From: Alcanivorax sp. S71-1-4
Lineage (GTDB): Bacteria; Pseudomonadota; Gammaproteobacteria; Pseudomonadales; Alcanivoracaceae
Direction: 5' to 3'
NCBI RefSeq assembly: GCF_009846755.1
Contig: NZ_AQOR01000022.1
Coordinates: forward strand, 1 to 64,000
Length of the DNA: 64,000 nt
The notes under the pieces: generated by a model
What the model saw: the letters and a program-made list of their open reading frames with translations, nothing else
What the model was told of the DNA's origin: nothing
The model's database searches: none
Shown here: positions 38,025 through 46,401 of the stretch, in pieces
Numbering within the stretch: position 1 is the first letter of the stretch
Layout of the letters: the number at the start of each line of letters is the position of its first letter
Position numbers and translations under genes: made by a program

Positions 38025-39056
38025 TTAAACCTGCTCGTACTCGTGAACTGTCTTGTTTACGATATATTTTATTGGAGCGGCTGGAGCTAACGAGTCTCCA
38101 TCGAAGAAGACATAGTTTTTCCCTTGGCCAAAGGAACTGTTGAAGACAATTCCGTCAAATTTTGCTTCGCTTTTAATGAATTCGCATAAAAACTGCGTGG
38201 GAATGTAGTCTAGGTTGCTATTTTCAGGTCTGATAGGTTTAGAAAGTTCGTTGGAAAAGAGCTCAAGTAACCCAAGGAATCCCAGTACAGCTGATAGCTG
38301 TTCTTCCCCGAAAGCTGAAGCGGAGCAGTGTTCTCTCGGTGTTGTTAAGTCAAGTACTGACAGTTCGTGTACAGGAGTCATTTGTGCAACATATACTCCA
38401 CTTGAATTGCTCGGTCTTACCTCGCTTATGCAAGTAATCAAACTGTCCGCTGCATATAGATATGGAATCCCCAGTGGGTTAGCCCGTCCTCCGGTCACTA
38501 TTTCGCGTGGCGGACAGCCCATCTGGCGGGCATCTAAATGTTTTTCTGATATTCGTGCCCTGAAGAAACTTTCCTTCATGTCAACCGGGATTTTCAGCTG
38601 TTCTAAAAGTTGGAACAATACCCCTTCGTTGCTACCAGGTGTTAATCTTCTGAATAGGGAAGAATATATTGTGGCCTTTGGGAAGAAACGATTCTTATGC
38701 TTTAATTCAAGCTTGAAGTCCTCCCATTCATCGGCATAGCTGGCAACATCAAAATCAAATAAAAATAGTCTGTTTGCTATACTATCTCCGAAAATATCGT
38801 TAACAAGTATATCTGTCTGACGAACTCTTTTACTCAAAACACCATACGATTTCAAAATTTCAGAAAATGAATGTCCGTTTTCATCCTCGCGCAAACCGTA
38901 AGTGAATAGTTCCAGCTTATCAGCTAAGTCAGCGGGGTCGATGCAGGAAACTTGATTGGTACCACAGTAGCTGCATCGGCTTATTTCACCCTCTGCGTTT
39001 ATTTTGGCAACTATTACGGAGTCATGAAAACACTGGACGCAGCACCTAGGCATCAT
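38025..39056 (-). CDS. RES-domain protein with N-terminal zinc finger (predicted NAD+ phosphorylase toxin)
   Basis: 343 residues from the ATG at 39056 (ATGA overlap with the upstream gene; the ATG at 39053 is equally possible). A likely zinc ribbon is formed by C6xxC9 and C28xxC31. A ~110-residue helical spacer follows, then a RES domain: FFRAR with Arg166, GGRANPLGIPYLY (191-201), CISEVRP with Glu212 and a late Ser in FDGIVFNSSFGQGKNYVFFD. RES toxins (ParT, MbcT, Xre-RES systems) degrade NAD+ using conserved Arg and Glu. No Xre/Xcv antitoxin is adjacent. Last gene of the AT-rich three-gene block; I infer an effector of a defence system. Confidence 0.8.
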   Translation of the reverse strand: MMPRCCVQCFHDSVIVAKINAEGEISRCSYCGTNQVSCIDPADLADKLELFTYGLREDENGHSFSEILKSYGVLSKRVRQTDILVNDIFGDSIANRLFLFDFDVASYADEWEDFKLELKHKNRFFPKATIYSSLFRRLTPGSNEGVLFQLLEQLKIPVDMKESFFRARISEKHLDARQMGCPPREIVTGGRANPLGIPYLYAADSLITCISEVRPSNSSGVYVAQMTPVHELSVLDLTTPREHCSASAFGEEQLSAVLGFLGLLELFSNELSKPIRPENSNLDYIPTQFLCEFIKSEAKFDGIVFNSSFGQGKNYVFFDGDSLAPAAPIKYIVNKTVHEYEQV

Positions 39057-39961
39057 GCATCCCCGACGAAGTTGCATGTAGTTTCAATATGATGCTTTAT
39101 TGAGTATTTCTTGACTTGGCCTAGTCCGGGAAACGGATTGCCTCTTAACGAAACAAGCTCTTGAAAGCCTTTGGTTTGATTGAATATTCCAGGATGAGAT
39201 ACGGAAAAATCCCACAATTTTTCAAGCGCTGATTTGAACTTGCCGCCTGGGTTGGCGGGTGAATCATCATTGAAAGATGAAAAATGACGAACGTACATGG
39301 CATCAAATTCAGATGGGTTAATATAGCTTAGGTGGATGGTTACCACATAGGCCGGCCCGCCAGCTTCACTATATTCCTCGCTTAATATTGTGTAATCGCC
39401 AAATCCGATGGCATTTGAGTAGGACTTCCATTCTGTGTGTAATGAAGAGTAAAATGATTTTTCCGAATAGTCGGCATTTCGAATTTTTTTATCAAAGAAA
39501 TCGCCAAATAAAACAACGTTTTTCAACAGCGACAGCGCGCCGGGATGAATTTTCTCTTTGTTAACAAGGACGCAAGAGGCAGATTTCAGCTCTTCCACGA
39601 ATGCTTTATCGATGCCGCCGTCTATTAAGATGGCGCTGTCAGATAGGGAGAATCCAAGATCCGATAGTAGAGATAGATCTGCGATGCTTTTAGCTTTTAT
39701 GCAAGGAATAAAAGAGTCTCTATGTCCTGAAATGTCAATCAACTTTTTTTCATTTTTAGAAAAGTCCCCAATGCTTGGGTTGATGATTACAAGGGGCTTA
39801 ATTCCGGACGTGTTCAGTACTTCAATCGTTTTGTGCAGGGGGATTAAGTTTCCCCGTACAGGCTCAATAACAGGCCGTATTAGCTCAGGAGAGATGGTTT
39901 CTGCAAGCTCTCTCAGAGCTATCAGTTCAAACTGTTTGCCCCGTAATATTGGGTAGTACAT
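39053..39961 (-). CDS. Beta-protein / sce7725 family protein
   Basis: 302 residues. Opens MYYPILRGKQFELIALREL, the hallmark of the phage Beta-protein family (Pfam Beta_protein), often named sce7725. No catalytic motif is evident; the body looks like a TIM-barrel-like alpha/beta fold with the segment DSAILIDGGIDK. In many genomes it is paired with a sce7726 gene, as here, where they overlap by 40 bp. Its own stop overlaps the RES gene by 4 bp, so all three are translationally coupled. Function unknown. Confidence 0.78.
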   Translation of the reverse strand: MYYPILRGKQFELIALRELAETISPELIRPVIEPVRGNLIPLHKTIEVLNTSGIKPLVIINPSIGDFSKNEKKLIDISGHRDSFIPCIKAKSIADLSLLSDLGFSLSDSAILIDGGIDKAFVEELKSASCVLVNKEKIHPGALSLLKNVVLFGDFFDKKIRNADYSEKSFYSSLHTEWKSYSNAIGFGDYTILSEEYSEAGGPAYVVTIHLSYINPSEFDAMYVRHFSSFNDDSPANPGGKFKSALEKLWDFSVSHPGIFNQTKGFQELVSLRGNPFPGLGQVKKYSIKHHIETTCNFVGDA

Positions 39962-40845
39962 GTGGTATCCTTGCTAAAAGTTTTATTTAGATTTTCTGCC
40001 AGGCTACGCCGATGGTCCGTGCTCAGTTTGAACCAAATTCCGGCCATTAACAGTGAGCGTGGGAGAGATAGAATAAATTCTTTTTCGATCTTTCTGCTTT
40101 TTTTAAGGGTTGCGCAAAAAGCTCTTCTAACATCAGAAGAGGGTATTTTCTGTAAAATACTTTCGCATACAGAAAAGATTTCTGTGTTTGGGTAATCGAT
40201 TTTTTGATCTGAGAGTGTCGATGCAATATCCCGATATTCATTTACACGAAGTGAGCGCATCAGAATTGAGATATCTACTGGCTCTGTCGATATCGTCGCT
40301 TCTCTGATTATGCGGAGGTTTTTCCTGGGGGTTAGTTCCAGAATTCCCACGTCCCTCTCGCAAGATCTTGAAACTTTGGATAAGTGCGATTGTCCTACGA
40401 CAACATACACTTTGTCGAATAGTTTTTTGTAGGAGGCTAGTTGCTCCGGGAGTCGATCTAAGTTGTCGAAGTCTGATTTTATTTCATAGCATGTAGAGCT
40501 GCCGTTTAAAATAACGCAGTCGGCCTTGCTCCGCCCAACTCTGAACTCTGGTAGTACAGTTGCTGTGTTGAGGGAGTGTCTCCCTAAAAGTAAGCGCTCA
40601 GCGACAATGTTTTTAAAGAAATATTCAGTTCTGTATTCTTTTGACAGGGCTGAATATGAGCGCTCAAATACTTCGGCGGCAGTAAATTCCTCTCGAAGCT
40701 CGCCTCTATAATGGGTCGCAACTTTCAAGAGAAAATCGAAATTTCCGGATGCTACTTCCGTGAGCCGTTTGCTGGAGAACAGTCTCGCTGCATCTCTTGT
40801 AGTGAACACTCTCTGGGCCTCGTGCACCGTCGCGTCAGCCATCAT
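39922..40845 (-). CDS. sce7726 family protein, PD-(D/E)XK nuclease-like
   Basis: 307 residues. A PD-(D/E)XK-type core is visible: Glu83 (VAERLLLGRHSLN), Asp109 (SKADCVILNG) and E121-I-K123 (CYEIKSDFDNLDRL), followed by a strand and helix (KLFDKVYVVVG). This arrangement is that of MmcB/sce7726-like restriction-type nucleases. Two ATG codons start the frame (40845 and 40842). First gene of the coupled block; AT-rich codon use contrasts with flanking genes. I infer that it recognises or cuts foreign DNA, with sce7725 and the RES protein acting with it. Confidence 0.78.
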   Translation of the reverse strand: MMADATVHEAQRVFTTRDAARLFSSKRLTEVASGNFDFLLKVATHYRGELREEFTAAEVFERSYSALSKEYRTEYFFKNIVAERLLLGRHSLNTATVLPEFRVGRSKADCVILNGSSTCYEIKSDFDNLDRLPEQLASYKKLFDKVYVVVGQSHLSKVSRSCERDVGILELTPRKNLRIIREATISTEPVDISILMRSLRVNEYRDIASTLSDQKIDYPNTEIFSVCESILQKIPSSDVRRAFCATLKKSRKIEKEFILSLPRSLLMAGIWFKLSTDHRRSLAENLNKTFSKDTTCTTQYYGANSLN

Positions 40846-41515
40846 CAGCTCTTGGCGACAGACGGTGATATTTTCATTTCCACGCTAGCCAGAACGCGCC
40901 GTGTGCAGCACCCCTTGGGGAAAGTACAGGGCGTTTGGCCCGGCGCAAGATGGCCGGCACGTACCTATCGGTAAGGATACGCCAACATGCAAGGCTGCGC
41001 ATAATGCTCATGCTTTCTCACCTCCAGATGAGCGGCTTCGCCAGTCGAAATCCATTTTTCGCACGGAGAAGGGCGTTGGCCCACTAGTCGGGAGCGGCCT
41101 CGCGATCCACGAGAGCGCGATTGTTCCTGCCTTGTAGGGGGAGAATAGGGCAATAGGATTGCTTTTTCTGCGCTGATAGGCTAGGAGCAGTGCATCTTGA
41201 CGCAAGCTGCCCAGCGTTCGCGCTTCGCGAGCTCAGTTCAGGCGCAGCCTTTCGATGGAAGCAGCTAACAATCAGGACCTATGGAATTCGTCATAGAGCC
41301 ATCCATGCTTTATGTTAAATATTATATATATCAATGTGTTAAGTCCGTGTTTGTAACTGGATGTGAGTAATTGCCGGATCGGCTATGTGGCGTGATCAAA
41401 TTTGGTGAAATTGTCGTGCCGATGATCGTTTTTTTCGTATTATGATCGTTCTTTGAGCGTCGGCGGCCCTAATCAGCGTTTCTGAAAGGGCCTGCCCCTC
41501 CCGGAGAGCGAGTTC
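40846..41515. other. Non-coding gap between the cassette and the Fic gene
   Basis: 670 bp without a convincing gene. It changes from GC-rich (about 40890-41130) to AT-rich (a TTAAATATTATATATATC stretch near 41310-41340). Short frames here have no family resemblance and no ribosome-binding site. It probably contains the divergent promoters of the three-gene block (minus) and fic (plus), and possibly the cassette's right border. No integrase remnant or second copy of the guaA 3' end is seen. Confidence 0.6.
41422..41450 (+). promoter_or_regulatory. Direct repeats upstream of fic
   Basis: ATGATCGTT occurs at 41422-41430 and again at 41442-41450, a 20-bp period (two helical turns), about 65-95 bp before the Fic start. 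The spacing suits a dimeric regulator or -35/-10 region control. No regulator is identified. Confidence 0.4.
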
Positions 41516-43126
41516 ATGAGCGACCTGCCTGTAGATGCCCTCGGTGCGGCCTGGTTGGCCAGTACCTATAAAATTGCCCCGGTTGCCCCGCTGCTAGTGC
41601 TCAGCCAGTCAGGGAAGCGGCGCGCGACGGAGATTTCGGATGCGCGCCGGCTTGAGACCTACCCAGAGGTCATGCGGCCGGCGGCCACGCTGGCCGCGCA
41701 TCTGCAATTTCATCTGCGTTATGAAGTGGTCCACCTGGAGTTCCTGGCACGCCTTTTCGTGCAGGCAGGGCCGCAACCCGTGCAAACGTGGGTGGAGCGT
41801 GAACCCACCGGCCAGTATGCCCGCAGGGCGGCTTTCCTCTATGAGTGGTTGACGGGAGACCTGTTGCAGGTGCCCGAACGTCTGGCGGGCGGCTATGTAG
41901 ATGCCGTTGATCCTGACAAGCAGGTGGCGGCCTCGACGGATCAGATCGTCAAGGTCAGGCGCTGGCGCATCAATGACAACCTGCCGGGGACCCGGCACTT
42001 CTGCCCTATGGTGGCCAGGTCGGAGGGGGTGGATCAGGCGATGTCTCTGGATGTCGGGCAGTTGCTGCTGGGCTTGAGGGAAGAATTCGGCGAAGACCTG
42101 CTGCTGCGCGCTGCTGCCTGGATGACGCTGCGGGAAAGCAAGGCCAGCTTCGCGATTGAAGGCGAAGGGAGTCAGGCAACCCGTATTCAGCGATTTGCCG
42201 ACGTCATGGCAAGGCGCACCGGGCAGGGGGTGTCCCCGCTGTCCGAGGCTGAACTGGCGGATCTTCAACAGCAGATATTGGGCAAGACAACACTGACGCG
42301 GTTTGGTATCCGCCAGTCCCCGGTGTTTGTGGGCGAGACATCTGCCTATCAGGAGGTTGTGCATTATGTGGCACCAGTGGCCGGCGACGTACCGGAGATG
42401 ATGGCGGGGTTGCGAGCCTTTCTCGCAAAAACACAGGGGCAATCTCCCGTCATGCGTAGCGCGGTGACGGCCTTCGGTTTTGTTTACATTCATCCGCTGG
42501 CAGACGGTAACGGGCGCCTGCACCGTTTTCTGATCAACGATGTGCTGCGGCGAGACGGTGTGGTCTCCGAGCCGATTATTCTGCCCGTATCGGCAGTGAT
42601 TTCGGCGGACAGCAGCGAGCGACGCGCCTACGACAGGATTCTGGACACAGTATCCCAGCCGCTGATGGAAGCCGTGCGTGATCATGTGTCGTTCTCGCCG
42701 TTGCATACCACTTATGCGGATGGTGTCGTCTCGAACCTGGCGTTTGATGGCGAGCTGCTCGCACGCCCGGCATGGCGTTATCCCGATCTGAGCAGACATG
42801 TTGAGTACCTCGCTGCGATTCTGACGCGCACTGTCTCGGAACAGATGCGGGCCGAGTCACGTTACCTGCGCCGGCAGGCCAGGGCGCGTGCTGCGCTGAA
42901 GGAAGTGGTGGAAATGCCTGATGTGCAGGCAGACAGAGTGTTGCGTTCCATTGAGCAGAACGACGGCTCACTGAGTAAAGTGCTGCGAAAGGAGATGCCG
43001 GTGCTGGACGAGGCGGGCATCTGGGAGGCCGTTGTGGATGCGGTGAGGCATGCCTGGCTGCTGGAAAAAGAGGGCGACCCGCTTGTGGCTGCCCTCTATG
43101 GCCCGGAGCGCACGGGCCATAGATGA
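41516..43126 (+). CDS. Fic-domain protein (class II, N-terminal inhibitory helix)
   Basis: 536 residues. The Fic motif HPLADGNGRLHR (326-337) retains the catalytic His and the GNGR anion-binding loop. An inhibitory motif SFAIEG (211-216) fits the (S/T)xxxE(G/N) rule and places it in class II, where autoinhibition is in the same chain. Such proteins transfer AMP (or another nucleotide moiety) to hydroxyls of target proteins. The N-terminal ~200 residues lack a recognised domain; the C-terminus is helical and may bind the target. ATG preceded by CGGAGAG. Codon use is GC-rich like the chromosome, unlike the neighbouring cassette. Confidence 0.88.
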   Translation: MSDLPVDALGAAWLASTYKIAPVAPLLVLSQSGKRRATEISDARRLETYPEVMRPAATLAAHLQFHLRYEVVHLEFLARLFVQAGPQPVQTWVEREPTGQYARRAAFLYEWLTGDLLQVPERLAGGYVDAVDPDKQVAASTDQIVKVRRWRINDNLPGTRHFCPMVARSEGVDQAMSLDVGQLLLGLREEFGEDLLLRAAAWMTLRESKASFAIEGEGSQATRIQRFADVMARRTGQGVSPLSEAELADLQQQILGKTTLTRFGIRQSPVFVGETSAYQEVVHYVAPVAGDVPEMMAGLRAFLAKTQGQSPVMRSAVTAFGFVYIHPLADGNGRLHRFLINDVLRRDGVVSEPIILPVSAVISADSSERRAYDRILDTVSQPLMEAVRDHVSFSPLHTTYADGVVSNLAFDGELLARPAWRYPDLSRHVEYLAAILTRTVSEQMRAESRYLRRQARARAALKEVVEMPDVQADRVLRSIEQNDGSLSKVLRKEMPVLDEAGIWEAVVDAVRHAWLLEKEGDPLVAALYGPERTGHR

Positions 43127-43145
43127 CGTGTTTCGGGAGGGACTA

Positions 43146-44024
43146 TCAGCGAGAACCACCCTGCAACTTATCCTCAGTACGCGTCTCAAAATCCGCCGCA
43201 CTATGCCGCTCATGCAACTGACTCGACGGCTTGCCGATCACCCGGTTCACCTTCCTGCCACGCACCACCGCCGGCCGTTTCAAAATCGACTCGGACCACC
43301 GCAGCACGTTTTTATATTCATGCACTGACAAAAACTCCGCCGCCTCATACAACCACCCCTGCACCAGCCCGCCGTACCACGGGAACACAGCGATATCGGC
43401 AATGGTGTACTCATCGCCAGCCAAGTATTCGCTTTCCGCCAGCCGCCGGTCCAGCACATCCAGTTGCCGCTTGGTTTCCATGGCGAAGCGGTCAATCGCA
43501 TATTCGATTTTCATCGGCGCATAGGCATAAAAGTGCCCGAAGCCGCCACCCAGGTAGGGCGCGCTGCCCATCTGCCAGAACAGCCATGACAGGCATTCGG
43601 CCCGCTTCGCAGGCTCGGTCGGCAGGAACTCGCCAAATTTTTCCGCCAGGTACATGAGGATGGCGCCGGACTCAAAAATCCGGATCGGCTCCGGCCCGGA
43701 GCGGTCCAGCAAGGCCGGGATTTTGGAGTTGGGGTTCACGTCCACAAAGCCGCTGCCAAACTGGTCGCCCTGGTCGATGCGGATGAGCCAGGCGTCGTAT
43801 TCCGCGTCCTGATGGCCCAGTTCCAGCAGTTCCTCGAACAGAATGGTGACTTTCTGGCCGTTGGGGGTGGCCAGTGAATAGAGCTGAAACGGGTGCTCAC
43901 CGACCGGCAGGGTCTTGTCGTGGGTGGGGCCGGCGATGGGGCGGTTGATGCTGGCGAAGCGGCCGCCGCTTTCTTTTTGCCAGGTCCAGACGTTCGGTGG
44001 GGTGTATTCGGGCTGATCGGTCAT
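43146..44024 (-). CDS. yghU: YghU-type glutathione S-transferase / disulfide-bond oxidoreductase
   Basis: 292 residues, matching the long N-terminal lead typical of YghU/YfcG (YTPPNVWTWQKESGGRFASINRPIAGPTH). The thioredoxin-like domain has LYSLATPNGQKVTILFEEL, with NPNSKIPAL and FESGAILMYLAEKFG for GSH binding; the helical GST C-domain follows. E. coli YghU binds two GSH molecules and reduces disulfides and peroxides. Convergent with the Fic gene (19-bp gap). Confidence 0.9.
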   Translation of the reverse strand: MTDQPEYTPPNVWTWQKESGGRFASINRPIAGPTHDKTLPVGEHPFQLYSLATPNGQKVTILFEELLELGHQDAEYDAWLIRIDQGDQFGSGFVDVNPNSKIPALLDRSGPEPIRIFESGAILMYLAEKFGEFLPTEPAKRAECLSWLFWQMGSAPYLGGGFGHFYAYAPMKIEYAIDRFAMETKRQLDVLDRRLAESEYLAGDEYTIADIAVFPWYGGLVQGWLYEAAEFLSVHEYKNVLRWSESILKRPAVVRGRKVNRVIGKPSSQLHERHSAADFETRTEDKLQGGSR

Positions 44025-44348
44025 GCCTTGTCTCCGGTGTGGCGCACTGACGGGGGAGGGAAGGGGCTGTCATGATCGGTGCAACCCGCCTCCACGATGA
44101 CAGCGGCCCAGTGTACAGGGTTCAAGGGAGGGCAGGTCAGCCAGGGCGTACGGCGACTGGCGGCAATGGCTGACGGGTGCCGGGGCAATGGGCCGATGCC
44201 GTGAGCGGATTACCGGCGGCAGACTGGCAGGTTCATGCTTTGCAGGGACGATACGCCGATGCCGCATTCCCCGTGTGCCTACACACATCTTGAGATTGCC
44301 GTGGAAAGGACTAAACTAATCGAACTTAGTCTATTCGGTGGCGCCGCC
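44025..44348. other. Intergenic region with toxin-antitoxin operator
   Basis: 324 bp between the YghU start and the antitoxin. Apart from the palindrome at 44309-44331, no gene or strong promoter hexamer pair is recognised. Confidence 0.5.
44309..44331 (+). promoter_or_regulatory. Palindromic operator of the toxin-antitoxin pair
   Basis: GACTAA (44309-44314) and TTAGTC (44326-44331) form an inverted repeat with an 11-nt spacer, 18 bp before the antitoxin ATG. Phd/YefM antitoxins usually repress their own operons at such sites. Confidence 0.55.
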
Positions 44349-44594
44349 ATGGAAACTGTCAATATCCACGAAGCCAAGACCCATCTCTCCCGCCTGGTGG
44401 ACCAGGCCGCCCGGGGGGAACCATTCATTATTGCCAAGGCTGGCCGGCCGCTGGTGCGGGTCACTGCGCTGGATTCGCCGTTGCCGCGCGAGCAGCGGCG
44501 GCTGGGCTTCATGGCTGGCCACATTCAGGTGCCGGATGATTTCGACCGCATGGGAGCGGAGGTGCTGCAGGCGGATTTCGAGGGTGAGGCGTGA
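44349..44594 (+). CDS. Phd/YefM-family antitoxin
   Basis: 81 residues from the ATG at 44349; the open frame further upstream includes the operator and is not used. The N-terminal Phd fold is typical (ETVNIHEAKTHLSRLVDQAARGEPFIIAKAGRPLVRV). The C-terminal tail (PDDFDRMGAEVLQADFEGEA) is the expected toxin-binding part. It neutralises the PIN toxin encoded next (4-bp GTGA overlap) and probably represses its own promoter. Confidence 0.9.
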   Translation: METVNIHEAKTHLSRLVDQAARGEPFIIAKAGRPLVRVTALDSPLPREQRRLGFMAGHIQVPDDFDRMGAEVLQADFEGEA

Positions 44595-44977
44595 AGCTGC
44601 TGCTGGATACGCACCTGCTATTGTGGGCGGCGGGCCTGCCGGAGCGGCTTTCGGAACAGGCGCGTGCGTTGCTGGACGATCCTGACAACACGCTGCTGTT
44701 TTCGGCAGCCAGCCTCTGGGAGATCAGTATCAAGCATGGCCTGGGACGGGCGGATTTCAGTGTCGACCCGCGCCTGCTGCGGCGCGGGTTGCTGGACAAT
44801 GGCTATGAAGAGCTGCCGGTCACCGGCCTGCATGCGGTGTCTCTGGCAGCGCTGCCGCTGTTACACCATGATCCGTTCGACCGCATGCTGGTGGCGCAGG
44901 CAAGCGCCGAGGGGGTGCTGCTGCTGACCAGCGACAGTCAGGTGGCCGCGTACCCCGGTCCGGTACGGCGGGTATGA
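44591..44977 (+). CDS. PIN-domain toxin (VapC-like RNase)
   Basis: 128 residues, GTG start overlapping the antitoxin stop. The PIN acidic residues are present: Asp in LLLDTHLLLWA, Glu in SLWEISIKHGLG, and Asp in HDPFDRMLVAQA with the trailing Asp of LLTSDSQV. PIN toxins are Mg-dependent RNases that often cut tRNA. Because the antitoxin is Phd-like, it belongs to the Phd/PIN subgroup of type II systems. Confidence 0.9.
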   Translation: MKLLLDTHLLLWAAGLPERLSEQARALLDDPDNTLLFSAASLWEISIKHGLGRADFSVDPRLLRRGLLDNGYEELPVTGLHAVSLAALPLLHHDPFDRMLVAQASAEGVLLLTSDSQVAAYPGPVRRV

Positions 44978-44982
44978 ACTGC

Positions 44983-45882
44983 TCAGGGAAACAGTAACGT
45001 CCGGTGCGCGGACACGCCGGCCTGGGTGCCGTCGCCTACCGACAGCGCCACACTGCCGGCGCCGCGTGCGATATCTCCGCAGGCAAAGACGCCGGGCACA
45101 CTGGTGGTCTTCAATGCATCCACTTGAATAAACGGCCCGAGCGGGCCTTCTTCCATGGCGCAGCCGAGCTGTTCGGCCAGCGGACTGGCCGGGCGCGTGC
45201 GGCAGGCGGTGAACAGGCCGTCCTGTGGCAAGTGACGGCCGTCGACCAACGCCACTGTGGCGGTCTCAATGATGCGTGCCACGGGGGTGGTTTCAATCGC
45301 GACACCGCGCGTCTGCAAGTCGGCGCGCTGGGCATCGTCCGGTTCGAAGGTCCCGTTGGTGAACAGCGTGACGCTGCCCCAGTCCGGCAGCATCTGCGCG
45401 TGATGCAGGCTGTGGGCGCCGGTGGCCAGCACGCCGATACGGCCCTGGTTCAATTCGTAGCCGTGGCAATAGGGGCAATGAAAGACGCTTTTGCCCCAAC
45501 GCTCGGTGACGCCGGGCAGAGGCGGCATCTCGTCGACAACGCCCAGCGCCAGCACCAGCAAGTGGCCCGAAGCAGTGGCCTGGTCGTCGGTGGTCACAAG
45601 GAAATGCGTGTCCTGTTTGCGGGCTTCACGGACGGTGGCGGTGCGCCACTGCACGGTTGGATACGCCAGCAACTGTTCGCGCGCACGCTCTGCGATGGCG
45701 GCGGGAGATTCACCATCCTGAGTCAGGAAACCGTGTGAGGTGGCGGCGAAACGGTTGCGGCGCTGGCCGGCGTCGAGCACCAGCACGCGACGGCGTGCGC
45801 GCGCCAGTTGCAGGGCGGCAGCCATGCCGGCGTAGCTGCCGCCGACGATGATCACATCAAAGTCGGCCTTGCGGGTCTTCAT
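44983..45882 (-). CDS. Thioredoxin-reductase-like FAD/NAD(P) oxidoreductase
   Basis: 299 residues. FAD site VIIVGGSYAGMAAAL, redox pair CPYCHGYE, a degenerate NAD(P) motif (GVLATGAHSLHHA) and the C-terminal FAD motif GVFACGDIARG. This is close to thioredoxin/bacillithiol-type flavin reductases but with CPYC instead of the usual CAxC. Its ATG overlaps the stop of an Rrf2 regulator by 4 bp, so the regulator-enzyme pair is an operon. The partner thiol is unknown. Confidence 0.85.
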   Translation of the reverse strand: MKTRKADFDVIIVGGSYAGMAAALQLARARRRVLVLDAGQRRNRFAATSHGFLTQDGESPAAIAERAREQLLAYPTVQWRTATVREARKQDTHFLVTTDDQATASGHLLVLALGVVDEMPPLPGVTERWGKSVFHCPYCHGYELNQGRIGVLATGAHSLHHAQMLPDWGSVTLFTNGTFEPDDAQRADLQTRGVAIETTPVARIIETATVALVDGRHLPQDGLFTACRTRPASPLAEQLGCAMEEGPLGPFIQVDALKTTSVPGVFACGDIARGAGSVALSVGDGTQAGVSAHRTLLFP

Positions 45883-46322
45883 GATGATCTCCGGGAGTGT
45901 TGATCCAGTCGCCGGCTGAAATCCGCCGCCAGTTCGGCAAGTGTCACGTTGCCAAGGCGCTTCACCAGCAGTGCTTCGGCGTCGTTGAAAGCGTCATCCA
46001 GAGCGCCGTTGACGGCCTGCTCGACCAGGCAGGCGGGGTTCGTCGTGCGATGGCCCATGGCGAACACGGGCGGCGCGCCGACAGCCCGGTAGATATCCAG
46101 CAGCGAGACCTTGCTCAGTTCACAGCACAGTTGCCAGCCGCCGCCGTGGCCTTTTACTGAGCACACGTATCCCTGCTCGCGCAGACCGGCGAGGGTGCGG
46201 CGGATGACCACGGCATTGGTGTGCAGGCAGGCTGCCAGTTGATCCGAGGTCATCGGCGTGTCGTGGTGGGCCATGTGCAGCAGCACGTGCAGGACGGAGG
46301 AGAGCTTGCTGTCTTTATTCAT
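45879..46322 (-). CDS. Rrf2-family transcriptional regulator
   Basis: 147 residues from the ATG at 46322. Rrf2 winged HTH (LSSVLHVLLHMAHHDTPMTSDQLAACLHTNAV is split here over residues 7-37, then GYVCSVKGHGGGW). It has single cysteines and a CC pair but lacks the spaced three-cysteine cluster motif of IscR/NsrR, so it resembles the YwnA-type redox/thiol sensors rather than an Fe-S regulator. It probably controls the co-transcribed flavoprotein and itself. Confidence 0.82.
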   Translation of the reverse strand: MNKDSKLSSVLHVLLHMAHHDTPMTSDQLAACLHTNAVVIRRTLAGLREQGYVCSVKGHGGGWQLCCELSKVSLLDIYRAVGAPPVFAMGHRTTNPACLVEQAVNGALDDAFNDAEALLVKRLGNVTLAELAADFSRRLDQHSRRSS

Positions 46323-46401
46323 GTAACAGATGCTGATACGAAAAGGCGCAGCTGTCAACGGCGGTGGGTGGCTGGGCGGCGGGCGCAGGCCCGCCGCACT
46401 G

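Noticed and set aside
40901-41137. 78-codon frame between the cassette and fic
   Set aside because: No family resemblance, no ribosome-binding site and mixed base composition; not supported as a gene or as an integrase remnant.
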